Positions 53,988-62,494 of a stretch of 64,000 nt of DNA are shown piece by piece. The stretch comes from Marinomonas spartinae (lineage in GTDB: Bacteria; Pseudomonadota; Gammaproteobacteria; Pseudomonadales; Marinomonadaceae): contig NZ_FLOB01000009.1 in NCBI RefSeq assembly GCF_900089775.1, positions 113,849 through 177,848 of the forward strand. The letters are read 5' to 3'. The position numbers and the translations under genes are program-made. The notes below the pieces were generated by a model. The model did no database searches. It had not been told where the DNA came from and was given only the letters and a program-made list of their open reading frames with translations. Numbering within the stretch: the first letter of the stretch is position 1; every line of letters starts with the position of its first letter.

Positions 53988-55115
53988 CTATCACTCCGAG
54001 AAGAAAATAAAATATAAAAAGAAATAAACACTCCATTACAGTAGTAATTAAACAATTGAGCTTTTGCAAGAGGGAAAAATAAATAAAAGTAAATTATAAA
54101 ATTAAAATAATAGCTAAACAGAAGAAAAAAATGCTCAAAACAAACACATAGAGAAAAAACATAAAATATGAATTTTTTTTAATTTACACACTTCAACCTT
54201 AAGAGAAGAATAATTCTCACGCACCAAAGAAGAGCGCAAAAGCACTAAGATTAGGCACCTAAGTGAATAAAGGAAAATAATTAAAGCATTAACTATAAAG
54301 ATTAGTTCTATAACATTTGAAAGCTAAAAAATAAACCCAAATATAATTAGACATATAAGTTTTTATTTTTTTATTTAAAGAAAATAAAAATTAAGAGACA
54401 TTTAGCTTTATAAAAACTAAAACAACCAAAAATTTATTATTTTAATAAAACCATGAGTGATGTACTTATTATCTAAACTTTCGGGACATTAATCTTCAAA
54501 TAAGAGAGGCCTTAAAAAATATGCTTTAGTATCCAACAAGAAGCGACTGACAGACTCTGTGAGTGAGATAAGCTCACTACTCACGATAGAAAGCGTCAAA
54601 ATGAGTGCCCAATAGCATTCAGATAAGATCATTGACAACAATGAGGAGCAATCGTCGACAAACAGCCCACTATTCGAAAGCAAGGTAGAACCCCGTTAGC
54701 TACTTTTTGCTATAGGAGCACGACAAAATGTAACATATCTTCCCTAGCATGTGGTGATTCACCCCTTGGGCTAATGGTATTCCAAAGTGATAAATTAACA
54801 TAATAATTACAATTTTATATGCAATGACTACCACTTAATAACAAAAGGCTATTCGTAAAAAAGAGAATCGAAAACATGGACTTATGAAAAAATTCCTGTC
54901 AACATGTGGCACGCTATGCATTCTCCGTGGGCATTCTTACGGTACTTTTATTGACACATACTAGATAAACAATCTATAACACTACTACATCATGGAATTG
55001 ATCAACCTCTCAAGGTGAGAGCGCCAAGCAAACTTTGACGTCAATCTCAATGTACAAGTAGTAATCCTTTTGAGGATGGTTAAGAGAAATAAATAGATAC
55101 AAAGAGGTCAGGGTT
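53988..55115. other. Long A+T-rich non-coding region before the FHA/kinase/YcaO cluster
   Basis: 1128 bp, very A+T-rich to about 54430, then mixed. The only open frame of note (54489-54683, minus strand, 64 codons) has no ribosome-binding site or recognised domain and is not called. A sigma70-type promoter lies near the right end (54951-54980), and a CTCTC-AAGGT-GAGAG mini-hairpin lies near 55008 in the expected leader. No tRNA, insertion sequence or repeat array was seen. Confidence 0.45.
54951..54980 (+). promoter_or_regulatory. Sigma70-type promoter for the FHA/kinase operon
   Basis: TTGACA (54951-54956, perfect -35) and TATAAC (54975-54980, 5 of 6 to -10) are separated by 18 bp. Transcription would start near 54987, giving a ~130-base leader before the FHA gene. 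Confidence 0.65.
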
Positions 55116-56177
55116 ATGTCTCATATCGACCAGATTAAATCGAAGCCAAACTTGACATCCGATTTATCCTCTCCAGAAACCTCCCCCAGTCGTACTAATT
55201 TACCTGAAACAGGTACGCTTTCATCTTCTTCAGGCGAAAATGTTTATCTACGTAATTACCATACCCTAGGACGTGCCGATAACTGCCATACTCACTTACC
55301 GGCTAGCAGTGTTTCTCGCCTTCACGCCATCATTTTCTGGCAAGACAACACTTGGTACATTGAAGACAAAAGTACCAATGGTGTGTGGGTAAATGAACAT
55401 AAACTGCAAACTGGCCGGCCTCATGCCCTCAACAAATATGACACGATCATCTTTTCATCTAAAGATGTGGGACTCTTCACCCTCACCAATAACACTTCAC
55501 CTCAAGACCTATTGATCCCTGTTGATTTGAACCAGCCATTAACGCCTATTTGCCTAGACAAACCGATTCACGCTTTATCAGAAGTCAGTACATTACTATG
55601 GAGAGAAGGAAGTTGGGTATGGGTCGACAATGAAACCCTGCCAAATGAGAAGAGAGTGCTGGACGGGGATATCATAAGGGTAGGTAAACACGAATATCGG
55701 ATGCAATTTAATCAAATGTCGTCTAATACCAGCCAGTATTTACCTGTTGCTCAAACACTTGAAGACCTGACATTTCAACTCAATGTGTCAAATGATGAAG
55801 AAGATATCCAGCTTTACATTATGGACGGTGTGCAGACGGCAGAAATTAAAGGCTACAGAATCCAAAGCCAATTATATTTATTACTCTATTTGGCTCGCCA
55901 AGCTGTCTATGATAAACAGCAGGGCTATGCTGAGAATCAGCGGGGCTGGGTAGACCTCTCTAAACTGTCCAAAGACTTGGGTATTGAAACTGAAAATACG
56001 CGCATTCGTTTACATCGACTTAGAAGCCGAATTCGTGATGTTGTTAGTTTCAGCAATCTTGATGTATGCCAACTACTCCAGCTCCAAAATGGAGAAGTAA
56101 GACTGAATACTAGCAACATTCTTATATACAAAGGCCAGCAGTACGAATCTCAAAATGGGATTCACCGATTACTATGA
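55116..56177 (+). CDS. FHA-domain protein with C-terminal winged-helix-like region
   Basis: 353 residues. A Ser/Thr-rich N-terminus (1-40) precedes a canonical FHA domain (about 45-125): Gly-Arg in 'HTLGRADNC', Ser and His in 'ASSVSRLHA' and Asn in 'DKSTNGVWVNEHKL', the phosphothreonine-contact residues. A second, degenerate FHA-like segment may span 150-210. The C-terminal 100 residues ('RGWVDLSKLSKDLGIETENTRIRLHRLRSRIRDVV') look like a winged helix of the OmpR/SARP kind. It could read phosphorylation by the adjacent kinase and act on DNA. Its TGA overlaps the kinase ATG (ATGA), so the two are translationally coupled. Confidence 0.82.
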   Translation: MSHIDQIKSKPNLTSDLSSPETSPSRTNLPETGTLSSSSGENVYLRNYHTLGRADNCHTHLPASSVSRLHAIIFWQDNTWYIEDKSTNGVWVNEHKLQTGRPHALNKYDTIIFSSKDVGLFTLTNNTSPQDLLIPVDLNQPLTPICLDKPIHALSEVSTLLWREGSWVWVDNETLPNEKRVLDGDIIRVGKHEYRMQFNQMSSNTSQYLPVAQTLEDLTFQLNVSNDEEDIQLYIMDGVQTAEIKGYRIQSQLYLLLYLARQAVYDKQQGYAENQRGWVDLSKLSKDLGIETENTRIRLHRLRSRIRDVVSFSNLDVCQLLQLQNGEVRLNTSNILIYKGQQYESQNGIHRLL

Positions 56178-59100
56178 AAACGACATTCAAAAATACAATG
56201 GCGTCATTTTTCTCCTCGAAAGGATATCAACTCGAACATAAAATCGGCCAAGGTGGATTTGGTACGGTTTACTTAGCGATCCATCATAATACAGGCCAGC
56301 GTGTAGCCATTAAAAGCGTTAATTTAGAAGCGCATAACCCAAGAAACATCCAGCAAATTGAGCGTTTTGAACGAGAGTGTCATTTTGTTGCTAAACTCGA
56401 CCACCCTAATATTGTTCGATTACTTGATAAAGGCCAAATTTCACCTAGCAATGTCTATAGTATTTTCGAGTATGTCGACGGCACAAATCTAAGCGATTAT
56501 ATACAGCAACATGGAGCCCTGAGTATTGAGGAGACTTATCCAATCATGCTGCAGGTATTGGATGCGCTCGTTCATGCTCACCAGCAAGGTATTATCCATC
56601 GAGATATCAAGCCTTCTAACATTATGCTGCAGCAAACGGGTGCGAAAAAGAACGCTAAGTTGCTTGATTTTGGTATTAGCACGGTCACTATTAATCAGCG
56701 TTCAGAAGACTTTAAAACGATTACGCTAGCTCAAGAGTCTGTAGGAACACCTAGCTATTGTGCACCTGAGCAACTTCGCGGAGAGCCTGCGACTTTTCAG
56801 TCAGACCTCTATATGTGGGGGCTTGTTTTTATTGAAGCTCTGACAGGATCTCCTGCTATTTCAGGTTCTAGTATTGCAGATTTGTACCATCAGCATCTAA
56901 GCGATACACCCGTCGCTATTCCTGGTTTACTTTTATCACACCCATTGGGGCATATTCTGCAAAAAGCGCTCAGAAAGAGTGTGAATGAACGTATTGAAAG
57001 CGCTCAAATGTTATTTGAAGAGCTCGAAAAAATTACCATCAGCAATCTTGTTGGGAAGTTTCGACCAATAAAGCCTGCTATACAAGAGGATATGGATACT
57101 CTCGTCCAACGAGGCGATGATCCTAGTCATATTTTCAAACAGTACATCCCGTCTACCGAGCGTAAACAAATCACGGTATTAGCTTTAAGCCTTTCGTTAA
57201 AAAAAATACATAACATCCCAGAAGAACAAACGGGGCTTCTGGAAACTATTTATCACTCAACACGCCAACAGTGTATTGATTTAGCACAGCGCTATGGCGG
57301 ATTTCACGTAGCCAGTTTAGGGGATCTAACCCTATTTTACTTTGGTTATCCTGTCGCAAGTGACCATGATTCTCGTCTCGCTGCTCGCACATCACTTGAA
57401 ATAGTTAGCACTATTTCTAAGCTGCAAGACTATATATTTGAGCAACATCAATGCCAATACATCGTCAAAATGGGAATTCACTCTGGCATTTTGACCCAAC
57501 ATGGTAATCAAGTACCAGATGGTTTTGCCAGCCATCAAGCCTGCGCCTTAGCAAAACAAGCCCGTGACAATAGCATTCTATGCTCAATAGACACCAAAAC
57601 CATATTAGATAACTACTACCAATTTTCTGAACAACAGCCCTCCCAACTGGACTACATCGAACTCGTCGCCGAACGAGCCCTAGAAGCATTCGGTTTTATT
57701 CGTGGTGTACGAAACACTTACCCACTGGTCGGACGTGGCAAAGAGCTAGACACTTTACGTACGTCTCTAGACACTCCTAGCTCTAAGACAATAATGCATA
57801 TATACGGTGAAGCAGGCGTCGGCAAGTCACGCCTTATTCATGAGTTCAGGCGACTAGAATCCACCAGAGTTCAGCATATTTTTCAAGCACTCCCCGAACA
57901 CCAAAACAACGCCCTCTTCCCTATTTTATCCGTCATAAAACACCTACTTACTTCCCTATTTAATCAACAACAAAGCCAAGGCGAACAACTCACCCAGTTA
58001 ATGGAAAGCGGGGAGTTTCTAGGATCAAAAATAGAAATCACTACCCTACTAGCAGCATGGCTCAATATTGATGATATTGAAAAGTGTCAACTATCCAGTG
58101 TTGAACTAAAAGCGCAAAAGCTGTTGTTGTTCGAAGGGCTGGCTCATATCCTTAACAGTTATCAAGAACAAATGACCCAATACAGTCAATCTGTTGGACA
58201 TATTTATATTTTTGAAGACATCCATTGGGCCGATGTCACCAGCCAAGAATTCATCGTCTATCTAAGTAAAGAAAACGGCTTAAACAATCAAACTGATGCT
58301 CAAAAACAAACGATTATTACCACTTCTCGTCAACCTGCACCATCAGCCTTTGACGACGGTAAATATCATTGCATCCATCTTGAGCAACTAAGCCAAACCT
58401 CTTCACAGGAATTTATCAACACACTATTTGACGGAACAGCAGTTGCCGAGGATGTGATGGAAGTCTTAGTAACCCGCACCGATGGCATTCCACTCTTTAT
58501 TGAAGAGCTGGTATCCATGCTTAAGCGCCGTAAGTTAGTACATCTCAATAATGGATTGATAGCCTTTGTCGATCACCAAAGAATTGATGAGATACCAAAT
58601 AGTCTACGAGAATCTATCCAGAATAAAATCGATGGTCTGATTTATTCCAAGGACACCTTACAACTTGCTGCCGCGATAGGAAGAGAGTTTAGCTATAACC
58701 TACTAGCTACCGCCTCCCACTTCAGCGCACTACAAGTTCAAAACGATTTATCAGAGCTGATCGATAACCAGCTTATTATTCAGCTGCGTCATGTCGATGG
58801 TGACCGTTACCTATTCAAACATGCCCTAGTCCGAGATACTGCGTACGACAGCATTGAAAAACAAAACCTACCAGAACGACATGAACTTATCGCTGAGTCT
58901 ATCCTCAAGATAACAGGCAATATAGATCGCTTTATTGCTTCCGACCTTGCACAACACTATGAAAAAGCTCAGCAATACGACAAAGCCAGCCAATACTATT
59001 ACCAAGCAGCTAGTGAAGCCGAAACCACCTTTGCCGTTGATGATGCAATACATTTATATAAGCAAGCCTTAAACACTTGTAATACAAGTACGAACCTTAA

Positions 59101-60247
59101 AAAGGAAGAAAAAGAAAAACACTTTATTAAAATATTGGAAGGATTATCGGAAAGTCTTATCAGTGATGGACAACATGAAAAGGCTAGAGACTATCTAGAA
59201 GAAAAAATTCAGTTACTAGAAAAAAGTAATCAATATGAAAAAACAGCAACATCTCTAGTTTCTCTAGGTAAAACATACGAAGTAATCCATGAACATGATC
59301 TTGCATTGATAAACTATGAAATAGCGTTAAAATCATTAAAAAAATCTACAAATCAAAAAAAAATATTAACATCAAACTGGTGGAAGATTTGGTTAGAAAT
59401 AAAAAGTGCTCAATTGTATGTTTACTATTGGCAAGGCAAGCCAAACGAAATGAAACTAATATTAGACGAAATGGAACCTATCATCCAATCTAGTGATGAC
59501 CAAGAAAAAATAGCTGATTATTATAATGCACACTTTCAATTTAGAGTACGAAAAAAACGTTATTCATTAACACATGAAGACCTTTATTATCAAAAAAAAG
59601 CCTTAAAAGCTGCCAAAAAATCTCATAATATCTATTTAATTTCCTATATCATACTAGCATATGGACTAGGCCTCATTCTATGTAAAAACAATAAAAAAGC
59701 AATAATAAAACTAAACTCAGCAATTGAATTAGCAAAAAAAATAAAAGACAAAGTTATCCAACTTAGATGCTATACCTATCTAACAGTTGCCTATAGATTA
59801 TTAAAGAATATTGAAATTGCTAGAGAACATGCAGAGCGTTCTTTACAACTTTCTCGTGAGCTAAAAATGGATGACTACGAGGCGGTAGCACAAGCAAACC
59901 TGTCATGGACTTACTTTGCTGAAAACAATAACAAACAGTCACTTATTCACTTAGAACAAAGCCTAGCTCAGTGGGACAAGGTAGCAACACGTTTTGAATA
60001 CCCTCTTCTATGGTTGTCCCACCTACATGCTATTGCTCTATTTGGTATGAAAATTGAGCATAATGACTCAACTTGTATTGATCAGGTGGCTGAGCTAGCC
60101 ACTATGTTATTAGGCTCTCATCAAATGGCACTTCCAAACCTTATTACTACAATACTTTCTCAACTATCGAATACCTCTGAAAAAGATCAGATCTCTACTT
60201 TAATAGAGGAACTAATAAAGAATGCGAAAAACGAAAATTTAATTTAA
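56174..60247 (+). CDS. Ser/Thr kinase-cyclase homology-AAA ATPase-TPR fusion (TOMM kinase/cyclase type)
   Basis: 1357 residues. Hanks-type kinase (about 18-290): G-loop 'IGQGGFGTVY', VAIK Lys47, 'HRDIKPSN' 142-149, DFG 165-167, APE 197-199, all intact. A class III nucleotide-cyclase homology region (about 330-510, 'GGFHVASLGDLTLFYFGYPVA' and 'VKMGIHSGIL') lacks the first metal Asp, so it is probably inactive. An AAA/STAND ATPase follows: Walker A 'GEAGVGKS' 545-552, Walker B-like 'IYIFEDIHWAD' to 687. From about 920 to the end lie TPR-like helices. This order and size match the kinase/cyclase fusion family found beside TOMM biosynthesis genes. The last third of the gene (from about 59090) is far more A+T-rich and Lys-rich than the first part. 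Confidence 0.88.
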   Translation: MKTTFKNTMASFFSSKGYQLEHKIGQGGFGTVYLAIHHNTGQRVAIKSVNLEAHNPRNIQQIERFERECHFVAKLDHPNIVRLLDKGQISPSNVYSIFEYVDGTNLSDYIQQHGALSIEETYPIMLQVLDALVHAHQQGIIHRDIKPSNIMLQQTGAKKNAKLLDFGISTVTINQRSEDFKTITLAQESVGTPSYCAPEQLRGEPATFQSDLYMWGLVFIEALTGSPAISGSSIADLYHQHLSDTPVAIPGLLLSHPLGHILQKALRKSVNERIESAQMLFEELEKITISNLVGKFRPIKPAIQEDMDTLVQRGDDPSHIFKQYIPSTERKQITVLALSLSLKKIHNIPEEQTGLLETIYHSTRQQCIDLAQRYGGFHVASLGDLTLFYFGYPVASDHDSRLAARTSLEIVSTISKLQDYIFEQHQCQYIVKMGIHSGILTQHGNQVPDGFASHQACALAKQARDNSILCSIDTKTILDNYYQFSEQQPSQLDYIELVAERALEAFGFIRGVRNTYPLVGRGKELDTLRTSLDTPSSKTIMHIYGEAGVGKSRLIHEFRRLESTRVQHIFQALPEHQNNALFPILSVIKHLLTSLFNQQQSQGEQLTQLMESGEFLGSKIEITTLLAAWLNIDDIEKCQLSSVELKAQKLLLFEGLAHILNSYQEQMTQYSQSVGHIYIFEDIHWADVTSQEFIVYLSKENGLNNQTDAQKQTIITTSRQPAPSAFDDGKYHCIHLEQLSQTSSQEFINTLFDGTAVAEDVMEVLVTRTDGIPLFIEELVSMLKRRKLVHLNNGLIAFVDHQRIDEIPNSLRESIQNKIDGLIYSKDTLQLAAAIGREFSYNLLATASHFSALQVQNDLSELIDNQLIIQLRHVDGDRYLFKHALVRDTAYDSIEKQNLPERHELIAESILKITGNIDRFIASDLAQHYEKAQQYDKASQYYYQAASEAETTFAVDDAIHLYKQALNTCNTSTNLKKEEKEKHFIKILEGLSESLISDGQHEKARDYLEEKIQLLEKSNQYEKTATSLVSLGKTYEVIHEHDLALINYEIALKSLKKSTNQKKILTSNWWKIWLEIKSAQLYVYYWQGKPNEMKLILDEMEPIIQSSDDQEKIADYYNAHFQFRVRKKRYSLTHEDLYYQKKALKAAKKSHNIYLISYIILAYGLGLILCKNNKKAIIKLNSAIELAKKIKDKVIQLRCYTYLTVAYRLLKNIEIAREHAERSLQLSRELKMDDYEAVAQANLSWTYFAENNNKQSLIHLEQSLAQWDKVATRFEYPLLWLSHLHAIALFGMKIEHNDSTCIDQVAELATMLLGSHQMALPNLITTILSQLSNTSEKDQISTLIEELIKNAKNENLI

Positions 60248-60265
60248 AAACCAAAAGGAGTAGTT

Positions 60266-61132
60266 ATGAAAACAATGAATGACATTTACCTATTAATCTC
60301 TGGAAAGCAATACGATTGCTCAAATAAAGAGTATATACTCTATATCCCTAGAAGCTTTTATAGCAATCCTGACAATGTAGAAATCATTGAGGAGATTGCA
60401 TATATCAATGATAACCTTCCACCTTTAATCAATAGATTCTTTCTAAATGAAAACGGAATATATCCTATAAACATAGCAGGACCAGCTGTTTCTAAAGTTA
60501 TCCCCTGGAATCTAAAAGAAGCTAAGAAAAACTCTAAAAACAATCCTTTAATATCAGATTTATCGAAATTCGAGCCAGGCTATTTTATTGACCTACGACA
60601 ATTAAAAATGAGTAGGCTGAATATGATTAAAACAGAAGATGAGCATATTATTACATCCGCAGAATGCATACCTAATAAATTACTTCCTTGTGTAAAAAGT
60701 GGTTTTTTGAAAGTTCCCTCAGATGATTTAGCATCTCTAAGAGACATTCCAATAGCAAATCTTTATGTTGCCTTTTTTGATGAAATAAACAAGACCTACA
60801 ACAATATAAATTGTTACAATTATAAAGTTTGCTATATATCTTTAGAGACTATTAGAGAAAATATAGACAATTATGATGAAAACAAAATCTCAATTTGGGA
60901 GGTAAATGATAAGATACCGGATGAAGATGAGCAGATATCTCACTTAGAAACTTACTATGGTGATGCTGGTATTCAAGCTGGCGCACTTAATCCTTTTGAT
61001 ATACAAGCAGATAAAGACTTTCATTTTAACTCTTCCACTACTCATCATAATGATATGATAATGTTAGGTGGACCTCGTGGAGGTGGTGGAGCAACCTGCT
61101 ATGTAGCCAACTTAAGAACTTTTAAAAAGTAA
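60266..61132 (+). CDS. 288-residue protein of unknown family, candidate YcaO/TfuA substrate
   Basis: I recognise no domain. AAGGAG precedes the ATG, 18 bases after the kinase gene, so it is in the same transcript; a terminator follows at once. No signal peptide or membrane segment is apparent; the body is acidic and rich in Asn, Ile and Tyr. The last ~25 residues change character: after 'STTHHNDMIM' comes LGGPRGGGGATCYVA (267-281) and then NLRTFKK. A Gly-rich tail with one Cys (278) and one Thr is what a YcaO-modified core would look like, and its GG-x-R ... C-VA pattern resembles the trifolitoxin core recalled as DIGGSRQGCVA. Alternatively it is a kinase target or immunity protein. The gene is very A+T-rich. 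Confidence 0.6.
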   Translation: MKTMNDIYLLISGKQYDCSNKEYILYIPRSFYSNPDNVEIIEEIAYINDNLPPLINRFFLNENGIYPINIAGPAVSKVIPWNLKEAKKNSKNNPLISDLSKFEPGYFIDLRQLKMSRLNMIKTEDEHIITSAECIPNKLLPCVKSGFLKVPSDDLASLRDIPIANLYVAFFDEINKTYNNINCYNYKVCYISLETIRENIDNYDENKISIWEVNDKIPDEDEQISHLETYYGDAGIQAGALNPFDIQADKDFHFNSSTTHHNDMIMLGGPRGGGGATCYVANLRTFKK

Positions 61133-61144
61133 TAAATAATAACT

Positions 61145-61175
61145 AAAAAGAGAGCTGATTTTTAGCTCTCTTTTT
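61145..61175 (+). terminator. Terminator between the candidate substrate gene and ycaO
   Basis: AAAAAGAGAGCT and AGCTCTCTTTTT are perfect arms around seven bases, with a T-run inside the second arm. It separates the regulator/substrate unit from the ycaO-tfuA unit, or attenuates read-through. Confidence 0.88.
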
Positions 61176-61240
61176 ACCTTAATATTTTTATTAGATTAGT
61201 CACTCAGCCCTTTAATACGGTTAGATAATTAGGTGATTCT

Positions 61241-62494
61241 TTGACAAGTAAACTCATAAAAACCTATCGCACTGGCACCCATCGGACAATATCACCGCAA
61301 GAAACGCTGAATAAGATTATCCCTTTATTGCCAGCTATGGGAATTACTCGATTAGCTAATGTCACTGGCTTGGATGATATTGGTATTCCAGTATTTACCG
61401 CCTGCCGACCCAATGCCAAAGCCATTTCTGTTTCTCAAGGCAAAGGAGTTTCTATTGAAGCAGCCAAAGCTTCTGCTGCAATGGAAGCGATTGAAACCTA
61501 TCATGCTGAGAATATAGACTTACCTACTCGATTTTGCTCTTACAATGAATTAGTCAAATCACATTCTATAGTCAATTTGGATCAGCTACCTAAAATGGAT
61601 GTAATTGCTTTTGATCCGGACTCTCGTCGCTTGTGGATAGAAGCTCATTTTCTGCAATCCTCCCAAACCACTTATATTCCTTATGATTTAGTGCATTGTG
61701 ATTTTACCTTGCCACTCCCACCGGGCAGTGGATGCTTTCAGCTCAGCACCAACGGCTTAGCCTCCGGCAATACTCGTGAGGAAGCAGCCAGCCATGCTTT
61801 ATGTGAGCTTATCGAAAGAGATGCGTTAACCTTACGTTCATTACTGTCCGAATCACAACATGCGCAGCTAAAAGTCGATTTAACTACGATCAAAGATCCC
61901 CACATCGATGAACTGATTAGAAAAATAGAAGAAGCGGACGTTATGGTCAGTGTTTGGAACATCACATCAGATATTGGTATTCCCACTTTTTCAGCAACTA
62001 TTATCAACAAAAACGAAAGTCAGCATCGTCAGCTTTACCCCATGAATGGATCCGGCACTCATCCAGACAAGCATGTTGCCATTATGCGTGCCATTACTGA
62101 AGCGGTACAAACCCGTTTAACATTTATCTCTGGGTCTCGTGACGACGCAAGCCTATCCATGTATAAAGCCAAACAAAATATAGAGCATCAGCGTCGTATT
62201 CGAGATCAATTGATGCATATGCCAGCCTATGTCGATTTTAATAATATTAAAAGCTGGAATCACGACACCATAGAGGAAGATCTAGCACTACTAATTCATA
62301 AACTTGAACAGCAAAATCTTCCATGTCCTATGATGGTAGATTTAACCAAAGCTGAATTTGATATTCCGGTAGTACGTGTTGTTGCATCAGGCCTAGAAGG
62401 TATTCACGATGTACCTGCTTATGTTTATGGTCAACGTGCCCGTGATTTTGCTGAAAAACAAAAAAATATACAGAAGAAGGACACAGCCCTATGA
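61241..62494 (+). CDS. ycaO: YcaO-domain cyclodehydratase/thioamidation enzyme
   Basis: 417 residues starting at TTG 61241, which TAGGTGA precedes; no in-frame ATG exists near it. The ATP/Mg-binding features of YcaO are present: 'KASAAMEAIETYHAE' (76-90), 'ASGNTREEAASHALCELIERDA' (174-195) and 'AIMRAITEAVQTRLTFISGSRDD'. 'DIPVVRVVASGLEG' near the end is typical of TfuA-associated YcaO proteins. The C-terminus lacks the Pro-rich tail seen in azoline-forming YcaOs. It activates peptide amide oxygens with ATP; with TfuA the expected product is a thioamide, or an azoline. It overlaps tfuA by four bases. Confidence 0.92.
   Translation: MTSKLIKTYRTGTHRTISPQETLNKIIPLLPAMGITRLANVTGLDDIGIPVFTACRPNAKAISVSQGKGVSIEAAKASAAMEAIETYHAENIDLPTRFCSYNELVKSHSIVNLDQLPKMDVIAFDPDSRRLWIEAHFLQSSQTTYIPYDLVHCDFTLPLPPGSGCFQLSTNGLASGNTREEAASHALCELIERDALTLRSLLSESQHAQLKVDLTTIKDPHIDELIRKIEEADVMVSVWNITSDIGIPTFSATIINKNESQHRQLYPMNGSGTHPDKHVAIMRAITEAVQTRLTFISGSRDDASLSMYKAKQNIEHQRRIRDQLMHMPAYVDFNNIKSWNHDTIEEDLALLIHKLEQQNLPCPMMVDLTKAEFDIPVVRVVASGLEGIHDVPAYVYGQRARDFAEKQKNIQKKDTAL

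Noticed and set aside
54489..54683. 64-codon open frame on the minus strand in the long intergenic region
   Set aside because: No ribosome-binding site, no recognisable domain and hydrophobic low-complexity content; probably chance.
54905..54920. TGGCACG...TGCA resembling a sigma54 promoter
   Set aside because: The GG and GC elements are 10 bp apart instead of the 12 required, while a much better sigma70 promoter lies just downstream.
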